From: Elusimicrobiota bacterium
GTDB taxonomy: Bacteria; Elusimicrobiota; Endomicrobiia; Endomicrobiales; Endomicrobiaceae
DNA length: 11,927 nucleotides
NCBI GenBank assembly: GCA_031256695.1
Contig: JAIRQB010000204.1
Coordinates: 1-11,927, forward strand
Reading direction: 5' to 3'
The notes under the pieces: generated by a model
Database searches by the model: none
The model's input: only the letters and a program-made list of their open reading frames with translations
What the model was told of the DNA's origin: nothing
Translations under genes and position numbers: made by a program
Shown here: one piece after another, positions 6,542 to 11,921 of the stretch
How the letters are laid out: each line of letters opens with the position of its first letter
How positions within the stretch are numbered: the first letter of the stretch is position 1

Positions 6542-6967
6542 TACGTGCAAAAATTTTTCAAAAATAAAATAGGCGCAAAGAGTAAACAGTATTGAAAAAA
6601 TAATGTTAAACCTCCAACTCCTTTGATAAAGACGGTTTAAAAAAATTAGGAAGGCGATAGAGAGCGGAACAAATGGGATAAACATAAAAAGAACGGCATA
6701 GATAACTATCGCTGCGCCTGTAAGAAGCAGCGTTGGAAAATTTGCGCGCTCAATTTCATTTGTTTGGAAGTATTTTTCTTTGCGTTTTATGTAGGAGATT
6801 GAAAGGACTAAACTTAAGGCAATAACTGCAGAGGATACGATAATTGGGAAATAGCCTGGACCCGGAGTGCCGTCGGCAGAAGCGCCGGGGAAGCCGAGCG
6901 CCAGCAACATAAAAAATAATGCCGCCGCTATACAACAAAGACAGAAAATAATGCCTGATTTGGTCAT
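6533..6967 (-). CDS. tctB: Tripartite tricarboxylate transporter, small subunit TctB
   Basis: This is the small membrane subunit of the TTT transporter, needed with TctA for uptake. It has 144 residues, hydrophobic, with four or five membrane spans. A PGPGYFP segment near residues 34-40 matches the short conserved motif after the first span of TctB proteins. The family is weakly conserved, so the call leans on this motif, size and position between tctC and tctA. I chose the ATG at 6967, which has GGGGG 5 nt upstream. An in-frame TTG at 6979 would add four residues (MGAT) but would overlap that site. The C-terminus ends in an 8-bp duplication next to the octamer array. Confidence 0.88.
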   Translation of the reverse strand: MTKSGIIFCLCCIAAALFFMLLALGFPGASADGTPGPGYFPIIVSSAVIALSLVLSISYIKRKEKYFQTNEIERANFPTLLLTGAAIVIYAVLFMFIPFVPLSIAFLIFLNRLYQRSWRFNIIFSILFTLCAYFIFEKFLHVML

Positions 6968-6990
6968 TGTTGCCCCCAAAAATCTGCGCT

Positions 6991-7025
6991 GGGGCGCTTT
7001 GATTTTAAAGATATTTAAGCGCCCC
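6991..7025 (-). other. Intercistronic hairpin between tctC and tctB
   Basis: GGGGCGCTT (6991-6999) pairs perfectly with AAGCGCCCC (7017-7025) across a 17-nt AT-rich loop. On the minus strand it begins 17 nt after the tctC stop and ends 23 nt before the tctB start. Inference: it protects the 3' end of tctC mRNA, or partly terminates, so that the binding protein is made in excess over the membrane subunits, as known for other binding-protein operons. Confidence 0.7.
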
Positions 7026-7042
7026 GCCGCATTAAAAAAACT

Positions 7043-7993
7043 CTATCTTAAATTTAAAGACGGAATCTGTTCTTGATACCATTGCGCCTGCTCATTTGCA
7101 AATTTTTGAGCATCAGCCGCGCTCAAATATGCCGGGGTCAATCCGTATTTTACGCAAAGGTCTTTAAATGCCTGCGATTCTACGGCTTTTTTATAGGCGG
7201 CTTCCAATATCTGCACAATTTCTTCAGGGGTTTTCAAAGGAACGGCAAAAGCGCCCCAACCCATAATTTCAACATTTAACTTTAAATCTTTAAAAGAGGG
7301 GACTTTCGGATAAAGAGAGGAACGCTGATTGTCAACTATGGCAAGGACTCTTAATTTTCCGCTTTCAACGCCGGCTTTTACTTCGCCGGGCGCTACTGTT
7401 GCTATATCTACATGCCCTCCCATTACGGCAGTAGCAGCCGCTGTGCCGCTGTCAAAAGGGACATGATTAAATTTAACGTCTGCGGCTCTTTCTATTCCAA
7501 CAGCGGCAAAATGCCAAATAGAGCCGGTGCCTGAATTGCCAACTTTTAATTTGCCCGGATTATTTTTTGCATACTTAACTAAATCCGCAAAAGTTTTAAA
7601 CGGGGAATTTGCATTTACGGTGACGGTAGCGGGCAAAGTCATAGCCCTGCCTATATACCTGATATCTTTCGGCTCAAGTTTGGTAAAGCCCAAAGGTTTT
7701 ACCATAGCGTTTTCAACGGGAACATACATTAAAGTGTATCCGTCGGCTTTCCGAGACGCTAAATATTCAAAAGCCACAGCGCTTGAACCGCCCGGTTTAT
7801 TTGTCACAATTATCGGAACGCCTAATTCCGCTTCCATTTCTTTAGCGATAAATCTTGTCACGGTGTCGCTTGTGCCGCCGGCGGAATAACCGACAACTAC
7901 TGTAATTTGCTTTGACGGAAACTTAGCCGGCGCGGCAAACAAACTCCCTGAAAACAAAAAACTACAACACAAAACAGCGATGAGTTTTTTCAT
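7043..7993 (-). CDS. tctC: Tripartite tricarboxylate transporter substrate-binding protein TctC (Bug family)
   Basis: This is the periplasmic solute receptor of the TTT system. It has 316 residues with an N-terminal Sec signal: MKK, a hydrophobic core and a likely cut after SLFA (residue 20). The mature protein opens with the Bug-family pattern FPSKQITVVVGYSAGGTSD (about 25-43), followed by the VTNKPGGSSAVAFEYLA segment and the ADGYT turn that contribute to the carboxylate pocket. I chose the ATG at 7993, with AGGAG 5 nt upstream. A GTG two codons earlier (7999) overlaps that ribosome site. It is the first gene of the transporter set and has a 200-nt leader region with promoter and operator-like sequence. 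The ligand cannot be read from sequence; Bug proteins bind diverse small carboxylates. Confidence 0.95.
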   Translation of the reverse strand: MKKLIAVLCCSFLFSGSLFAAPAKFPSKQITVVVGYSAGGTSDTVTRFIAKEMEAELGVPIIVTNKPGGSSAVAFEYLASRKADGYTLMYVPVENAMVKPLGFTKLEPKDIRYIGRAMTLPATVTVNANSPFKTFADLVKYAKNNPGKLKVGNSGTGSIWHFAAVGIERAADVKFNHVPFDSGTAAATAVMGGHVDIATVAPGEVKAGVESGKLRVLAIVDNQRSSLYPKVPSFKDLKLNVEIMGWGAFAVPLKTPEEIVQILEAAYKKAVESQAFKDLCVKYGLTPAYLSAADAQKFANEQAQWYQEQIPSLNLR

Positions 7994-8124
7994 AACCACT
8001 CCTTTCCTTATTTTATTTCCCGCCTCCGCTTACTTCCCTTGGAGCCGGAATAGAAATATAAATTTGATGTGTGGATATTGAATAATGCCGATTGAAATTT
8101 AGCCGCGGAAGTCTAATAACTGTG

Positions 8125-8177
8125 AATTATTTAGTAAATACTTTGCAAAAACTAATAATTAAATTAGTAAATGTCAA
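8125..8177 (-). promoter_or_regulatory. Likely tctC promoter overlapped by operator-like half-sites
   Basis: On the minus strand a consensus -35 TTGACA lies at 8177-8172. A 17-bp spacer leads to TAGTTT at 8154-8149, a weak -10. The imperfect palindrome ACTAAT-N6-ATTAGT at 8151-8168 fills the spacer and enters the -10. TTAGTAAAT occurs twice in the same orientation on the plus strand (8131-8139 and 8164-8172), 33 bp apart, about three helical turns. Inference: this is the operator region for the LacI-type protein encoded immediately upstream. Typical LacI-family operators have a central CG, which is absent here, so the assignment is uncertain. Confidence 0.5.
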
Positions 8178-8193
8178 GCAATAATTTACTCAA

Positions 8194-9210
8194 TTATTTA
8201 GAAGATTGTCTTATAATAATCTCGCCTGATAAAATAATTTTTTGACTTTTATACATTTTTCTATCGTTAATTTGCCGAAAGAGAGCCGAAACGCTTACCC
8301 GCCCTATGTCAAACTTTGGAACAGAAATAGTAGTAAGCGATGGATTTATAAGAGAACTAGCGGGAATATCGTCAAAACCGCCTATTGAAATATCCAAGGG
8401 TATATCTATCCCAATGCTTTGCAATGCCTCTATAGCGCCTATAGCCACAATATCATTGATGGCAAAAAAAGCGGTGGGAAGTTTTTTGCAAAGTTTGACC
8501 CGCTCTAAAATAGATTGGCGCGAAGTTTCAAGAGTAGAGCCGACCTCAAACATCCATTCTTGTTTAAATTCAATTCCTAAAAATTCAAGCGCCTTTATAA
8601 AAGATTTTTTCCTGCGCAAGAAATTGCTTGCGTGTTCGCAGTAAAACATTCCTATTTCAGTATGTCCGCAGTCTTTAAAATACTTTATCATCTGAAAAGT
8701 CATATTCTCATTGTCCATAGTTGCAAAATCGTATTGTTCAAAATCAAAAACGCTGTCAAGAAATACAAAAGGTTTTTTAAGATTTCCAAAAAGTTTTATA
8801 TCGCTTTCTGAAAATTCTGTTGACAAAATAATGCAGCCTGCGATATTTTGATAAGCGTTTATTTCGTCATAAACGCTTTGCAATGGAATACTGCTGAAAG
8901 CCGCCACCTGAACATCAAATCCGTTTGCGCTTGCTTCTTCAATAATGCCGTCTAGATAATCTGATATAAAAGCATTATGGCGGTCATTTACTATCTGTCC
9001 GTGTTTTGCAATTTTACAGAACAAAATCGTCCCTTTGCCGAGCGTTTTTGAGGATTTAGCGGCTATTTCATATCCGTTTTCCCGCAGAAGAGCGGATATT
9101 TTTAATCTTGTCTCTTCGCTTACTCCCGGTTTCCCGTTTAAAACTATAGAGATGGTAGATTCTGAAACATTTGCAATTTTTGCGATTTCTTTATTAGTTA
9201 ATTTAGCGAT
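8194..9210 (-). CDS. LacI-family transcriptional regulator, ATC start codon
   Basis: This is a DNA-binding repressor or activator of the LacI/GalR family, probably controlling the surrounding catabolic genes. Read from the ATC at 9210 it has 338 residues, the normal family length. The helix-turn-helix is at about 5-24 (LTNKEIAKIANVSESTISIV), then LNGKPGVSEETRLKI and a hinge near 46-60. A periplasmic-binding-like ligand domain follows, ending with AINDIVAIGAIEALQ, IGGFDDIP and PSLTTISVP, all typical. AGGGG lies 7 nt upstream of the ATC, and an in-frame TAA just beyond rules out an earlier start. The first ordinary in-frame start, TTG at 9024 (residue 63), would remove the whole DNA-binding domain. 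The hinge lacks the usual Leu in its A-x-x-L pattern. It lies 53 nt after the DapA-family gene, probably co-transcribed. Confidence 0.88.
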   Translation of the reverse strand: MAKLTNKEIAKIANVSESTISIVLNGKPGVSEETRLKISALLRENGYEIAAKSSKTLGKGTILFCKIAKHGQIVNDRHNAFISDYLDGIIEEASANGFDVQVAAFSSIPLQSVYDEINAYQNIAGCIILSTEFSESDIKLFGNLKKPFVFLDSVFDFEQYDFATMDNENMTFQMIKYFKDCGHTEIGMFYCEHASNFLRRKKSFIKALEFLGIEFKQEWMFEVGSTLETSRQSILERVKLCKKLPTAFFAINDIVAIGAIEALQSIGIDIPLDISIGGFDDIPASSLINPSLTTISVPKFDIGRVSVSALFRQINDRKMYKSQKIILSGEIIIRQSSK

Positions 9211-9217
9211 ATTATTG

Positions 9218-9224
9218 CCCCTTT
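9218..9224 (-). promoter_or_regulatory. Ribosome binding site that supports the ATC start
   Basis: AAAGGGG on the minus strand (9224-9218) ends 7 nt before ATC at 9210-9208. This is the only Shine-Dalgarno-like sequence near the start of the helix-turn-helix frame. Confidence 0.7.
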
Positions 9225-9263
9225 AAAAATTATTAAGAATCAAAAACTGATGCAGTCAAATAA

Positions 9264-10160
9264 CTATTTTATACGGCTTTCATAATCTTTAAGCGCTTTA
9301 TCCATCTGGTTTTTTTCTTCCTGCGTTAAATCTAACGCGGGCGCTCTCATAAAACTTTGCGGAAGTCCCTGTCTTTCTAATGCATATTTAAAAATCGCCA
9401 TATTTGAGCCGTTTTTTGTGATTTCACAAATTTCTGCCGTAAATTTTTGGGCGGCTTGCGCTCCTTTCAAATCGCCTTTTTGAAATTTTTCATATACCTC
9501 TACAAACTTTGAAGGACCTGCATTGACGCAGCCCGTAACCGTTCCATCGCAACCCATCGCCAAAGCCGGCAAAAAAAGCCTATCTGAGCCTACAACTACT
9601 GAAAAATTCCCGCCATTGCATAAAAGATAATCTTTTACTCTTACGAAATCAGGATAACTATACTTTACGCCTATTATATTTTTAGTCCTTTTTAATATGC
9701 GTTCAATGATTTCCGGTTTTATATCGTTTCCCGCGCATTGCGGTATGCAATAAATATATATGGGAAAATCATCGGGCAAAGCCTTTGATACGGATACATA
9801 AAACTCTTCCATTTCTTTATCATTGACGCAAAAAAACTGAGGCGTCACAACGCCTATGCCGTCAGCGCCTATAGAATGAGCGTGTTTTGAAAGTTCTATC
9901 GTTTCTTTTGTAGTCATAGCGCCGGTGTGGATAAAGACATCAATCCTTTTGTCTGCCTGCGCAACTACCGTCTCGGCTATAAGTTTGCGCTCATTGGAAC
10001 TCAATTTTAAACATTCTCCCGTAGTTCCCGTAGGATATAGGCAATGGACGCCGCTTTTAATCAAAAAATCCGTATAGGCTTTTACAATCCTAATATCTAC
10101 CTTATCCTCTTTGTCAAAAGGCGTGACCATTGCTGTAATTACTCCGTGCATTTTTTTCAT
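9264..10160 (-). CDS. DapA-family (class I) lyase/aldolase, probably not DHDPS
   Basis: This is a cytoplasmic TIM-barrel enzyme of the dihydrodipicolinate synthase/N-acetylneuraminate lyase superfamily, which forms a Schiff base with a 2-keto acid. It has 298 residues, the family length. Catalytic features: GTTGE at 45-49 (T46-T47 pair), Y137 in YCIP, and the Schiff-base lysine K166 in GVKYSYPD. The GSDRLFLPALAMGCDG segment (191-206) is also typical. DHDPS carries Arg just after its YNVP motif to bind the second substrate; here the sequence reads YCIPQCAGND with no Arg, so lysine synthesis is unlikely. A retro-aldol reaction on a sugar-derived 2-keto-3-deoxy acid is plausible but unproven. 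The ATG at 10160 has AAGGAG at 6-nt spacing. It starts 12 nt after the dhaL stop, so the two are almost certainly co-transcribed. Confidence 0.9.
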   Translation of the reverse strand: MKKMHGVITAMVTPFDKEDKVDIRIVKAYTDFLIKSGVHCLYPTGTTGECLKLSSNERKLIAETVVAQADKRIDVFIHTGAMTTKETIELSKHAHSIGADGIGVVTPQFFCVNDKEMEEFYVSVSKALPDDFPIYIYCIPQCAGNDIKPEIIERILKRTKNIIGVKYSYPDFVRVKDYLLCNGGNFSVVVGSDRLFLPALAMGCDGTVTGCVNAGPSKFVEVYEKFQKGDLKGAQAAQKFTAEICEITKNGSNMAIFKYALERQGLPQSFMRAPALDLTQEEKNQMDKALKDYESRIK

Positions 10161-10172
10161 AGACTCTCCTTT

Positions 10173-10793
10173 TTATACGCTTAATGTTTTAGCGATGCTT
10201 TGTATTAAAATAAGAACCGCTCTGCCGCCAGGGTCCTCTAATCCTTTAGTTTTTTCTCTAAATACAGCCGCTTTTCCGCGTTGAGAAATTAAATTTTTAC
10301 TCAACAATGCGCCTCTTTCAGCGCCCTCTTGCGCTATTTTCCAAATTTCAAAAATGCTATCGCCTTTATATTCTTTCATAGATTCTACAGCCGGCAGCAA
10401 TACATCTATTATTGTCTTTTCGCCCGGTTTTGCTTTTCCGCGGTCAATAATTCCATTCAAAAAAGATTCTAAAAAAACTTTCATATCCTCAGCGTTTAAA
10501 GAAGTTTTGCTCAATAATGCTTTCCCCGCGCGCATCAGTCCGCTGCCCATAAGAGTTCCCATTGTGGAAGGAGCATTTTTCACAATAGAGGCTCCCGCTT
10601 TTACAAAAATATTTCCGACATCTTTATCGTCTATATTTTTAATGTCTTCAAAAGCGGCGGCAAAACCTTTTTCCATAGTAATACCTAAATCCCCATCGCC
10701 TATTAGCCTGTCTAAATTTATTAAAACTTCTTTGTTGGCAGACATATCTGCGGCAAGATTTTCTAACACTTTCTTTGCAGTTTGAGCATCCAT
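10173..10793 (-). CDS. dhaL: Dihydroxyacetone kinase subunit DhaL-like
   Basis: This is the nucleotide-binding subunit that transfers phosphate to the substrate held by DhaK. It has 206 residues, all-helical in the family, with standard length. LDRLIGDGDLG places D28, D33 and D35 where E. coli DhaL has D30, D35 and D37, which coordinate the two Mg ions of ADP/ATP. The next loop reads APSTMGTLMGSG (74-85) instead of the classical GGASGPLYG, and the C-terminal motif is EDPGG instead of GHxDPGA, so it belongs to a divergent subgroup, matching its divergent DhaK. No DhaM phosphodonor lies in the window, so direct use of ATP is more likely than a PTS-linked reaction. The ATG at 10793 has AGGAGGAG upstream. 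It is the first gene of the minus-strand cluster. Confidence 0.9.
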   Translation of the reverse strand: MDAQTAKKVLENLAADMSANKEVLINLDRLIGDGDLGITMEKGFAAAFEDIKNIDDKDVGNIFVKAGASIVKNAPSTMGTLMGSGLMRAGKALLSKTSLNAEDMKVFLESFLNGIIDRGKAKPGEKTIIDVLLPAVESMKEYKGDSIFEIWKIAQEGAERGALLSKNLISQRGKAAVFREKTKGLEDPGGRAVLILIQSIAKTLSV

Positions 10794-10958
10794 AAAAAAC
10801 TCCTCCTTCTTATTTATTAGTTTATTAAACAGATAATAACCCTACTTAAACTTGAGCGGTTTTTTAATAAATACCTCTAAATATCTACTAAATTTAAATT
10901 GATAATTCAAAAAGCAAAGGCTAAAAGGAAAATATCTTTTTTCAGTTAGAATATGATT
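10794..10958 (-). promoter_or_regulatory. AT-rich leader and presumed promoter region of the dhaL-led cluster
   Basis: These 165 bases separate dhaL from the right repeat block and must hold the promoter of the first genes. I see no convincing -35/-10 pair: a TATTAT lies within 10833-10842 on the minus strand but has no good -35. A near-palindrome GTTTATTAAAC around 10820-10831 and an ATTTAAAT word near 10890 might be regulator contacts. They do not clearly match the half-sites in front of tctC. Confidence 0.35.
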
Positions 10959-10991
10959 CTTGAGTTGCCCTCTATATTGAGGCAACTCAAG
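10959..10991. repeat. Perfect 11-bp-arm inverted repeat
   Basis: CTTGAGTTGCC (10959-10969) pairs with GGCAACTCAAG (10981-10991) across an 11-nt loop. It adjoins GAAGGCGGGAAT, the right half of a CCCGC/GCGGG-type hairpin whose left half is missing, as if this palindrome had replaced it. Confidence 0.8.
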
Positions 10992-11072
10992 AAGGCGGGA
11001 ATCCCTGTTTGTTATAAGATTTTCACCTTTTTGCCTTTTGCTTTTGAAAAGAGAAAGGAAACGGCAAAATGG

Positions 11073-11108
11073 ATTGCGGCAGCGCTATGTGTTTGCGCGC
11101 GCCGCAAT
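11073..11108. repeat. Hairpin with 18-bp insert
   Basis: ATTGCGGC (11073-11080) and GCCGCAAT (11101-11108) are perfect 8-bp arms. In place of the usual 4-nt loop they enclose a 20-nt stretch that completes the 18-bp unit starting at the last arm base. It links the 18-bp unit to the hairpin family directly. Confidence 0.8.
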
Positions 11109-11167
11109 GACACCATCGGCGGCGTCAAAGCCAAACCCAGTGTGTCATTGCCCAAACCCAAGGTGTC

Positions 11168-11187
11168 ATTCCCGCGAAGGCGGGAAT
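11168..11187. repeat. 20-bp hairpin element, CCCGC/GCGGG arm type
   Basis: ATTCCCGC, loop GAAG, GCGGGAAT, flanked by GGTGTC and CCCTGTT. It fits the ATTCCC-N8-GGGAAT pattern known from neisserial dRS3 repeats, though relatedness is not implied. Confidence 0.88.
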
Positions 11188-11272
11188 CCCTGTTGCCTTT
11201 GCCGTTAAACTAATAAGTCAGCAAGCTGACACCAAGAAGCAAAGTCGGCAATACGCTGACAAATTACTCAAG

Positions 11273-11330
11273 AGTTGCAATCACAAGCGGTAAAGCAACT
11301 GGAGTTGCCATCTGTAATTGGAGGCAACTC
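11273..11330. repeat. Two adjacent GAGTTGC-type inverted repeats
   Basis: AGTTGC (11273-11278) pairs with GCAACT (11295-11300), and GAGTTGCC (11302-11309) pairs with GGCAACTC (11323-11330). The second shares its arm sequence with the palindrome at 10959-10991. The arms of the two could also pair with each other. Confidence 0.65.
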
Positions 11331-11332
11331 AA

Positions 11333-11366
11333 TTTTGCCTTTGCCTTTGAAAAGGAAACGGCAAAA
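11333..11366. repeat. TTTTGCC/GGCAAAA palindromic module
   Basis: TTTTGCC (11333-11339) pairs with GGCAAAA (11360-11366), with CCTTT/AAAGG pairing inside and mismatches between. Longer relatives lie at 11029-11069 and 2001-2040. The module repeatedly sits just before a spacer module or a GGATT hairpin. Confidence 0.7.
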
Positions 11367-11394
11367 AGCGGTGAACGCCTTATAATAAACAGGG

Positions 11395-11414
11395 ATTGCG
11401 GCTTCCGCCGCAAT
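11395..11414. repeat. 20-bp hairpin element, GCGGC/GCCGC arm type
   Basis: ATTGCGGC, loop TTCC, GCCGCAAT, preceded by CAGGG and followed by GACACC. It follows the spacer module at 11368-11394. Confidence 0.88.
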
Positions 11415-11451
11415 GACACCATCGGCGACGCAAAAGCCCAACCCGGGTGTC

Positions 11452-11471
11452 ATTCCCGCGAAGGCGGGAAT
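11452..11471. repeat. 20-bp hairpin element, CCCGC/GCGGG arm type
   Basis: Same 20 bases as 11168-11187 and in the same orientation, again between GGTGTC and CCCTGTT. Confidence 0.88.
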
Positions 11472-11548
11472 CCCTGTTGTCTTTGCCTTTGCCGTTGCCT
11501 TTGAAAAAAAAACGGCGGAAAGCGGTGAACGCCTTATAATAAACAGGG

Positions 11549-11569
11549 ATTGCGGCTTCCGCCGCAAAT
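11549..11569. repeat. Hairpin element, GCGGC/GCCGC arm type with one extra A
   Basis: As 11395-11414 but with one additional A before the final AT, giving 21 bases; flanks CAGGG and GACACC are kept. It follows the spacer module at 11522-11548. Confidence 0.85.
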
Positions 11570-11608
11570 GACACCCGGACTTATGCTTTTTGCTTTTGTT
11601 TAAAATGG

Positions 11609-11631
11609 ATTCCCGCGCTCCGCGCGAGAAT
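11609..11631. repeat. Fourth hairpin variant with longer CGCGC arms
   Basis: ATTC-C-CGCGC, loop TCC, GCGCG-A-GAAT: 23 bases with one unpaired position per arm. It keeps the GG before and GACA after that mark this family. Confidence 0.7.
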
Positions 11632-11665
11632 GACAACGATGGCAAACGGCAAAAATGGATTGCGG

Positions 11666-11719
11666 CAGCGCTATGTGTTTGCGCAGCGCTGTGCGTTTGC
11701 GCAGCGCTATGCGTTTGCG
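11666..11719. repeat. Three tandem 18-bp units
   Basis: Copies at 11666-11683, 11684-11701 and 11702-11719. The second and third differ from the common sequence by one or two bases (GTGCG and ATGCG in place of ATGTG). The array runs directly into the 58-bp element, as at 2259-2352. Confidence 0.9.
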
Positions 11720-11777
11720 CCGAGCGCCGGCTTCTATCCAAACCGCTCATCGCATTTGTCTCTATCAGAATTGCGCA
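11720..11777. repeat. 58-bp direct repeat, right copy
   Basis: It matches 2295-2352 in the same orientation at 56 of 58 positions. Including the preceding tandem 18-bp units, the shared tract is about 90 bp. Confidence 0.85.
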
Positions 11778-11804
11778 CGACGCAAATGACACCAGGACAG
11801 TGTC

Positions 11805-11824
11805 ATTCCGTCGCAAGACGGAAT
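11805..11824. repeat. 20-bp hairpin element, CCGTC/GACGG arm type
   Basis: Identical to 2119-2138, in the same orientation, flanked by GTGTC on the left and by CC on the right. Confidence 0.87.
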
Positions 11825-11901
11825 CCATTTTGCCGTTGTCGTTGTTGTGAAAAAGAAAAAGAAAACGGCAGAAAGCGGTGAACACCTTATAATAAACAGG
11901 G

Positions 11902-11921
11902 ATTGCGGCTTCCGCCGCAAT
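11902..11921. repeat. 20-bp hairpin element, GCGGC/GCCGC arm type
   Basis: Identical to 11395-11414 with the same flanks, preceded by the spacer module at 11875-11901. It ends 6 bases before the window edge, so the block may continue. Confidence 0.87.

Noticed and set aside
8194..9024. Shorter reading of the LacI-type gene from the TTG at 9024 (276 residues)
   Set aside because: It would drop the complete helix-turn-helix and hinge, which are present in the same frame upstream, and the TTG has no ribosome site as good as the one before the ATC.
10354..10785. Plus-strand open frame of 143 codons inside dhaL
   Set aside because: Antisense shadow; dhaL on the minus strand has its metal-binding motif and ribosome site.
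2295..11777. Composite transposon bounded by insertion sequences
   Set aside because: The flanking repeats contain no transposase gene and no clear terminal inverted repeats or target duplications; only recombination between direct repeats can be proposed.
11268..11885. Minus-strand open frame of 205 codons in the right repeat block
   Set aside because: It is a translation of tandem 18-bp units and hairpins (QTHSAA repeated); 18 is a multiple of three so the frame stays open by chance. No ribosome site and no recognisable domain.
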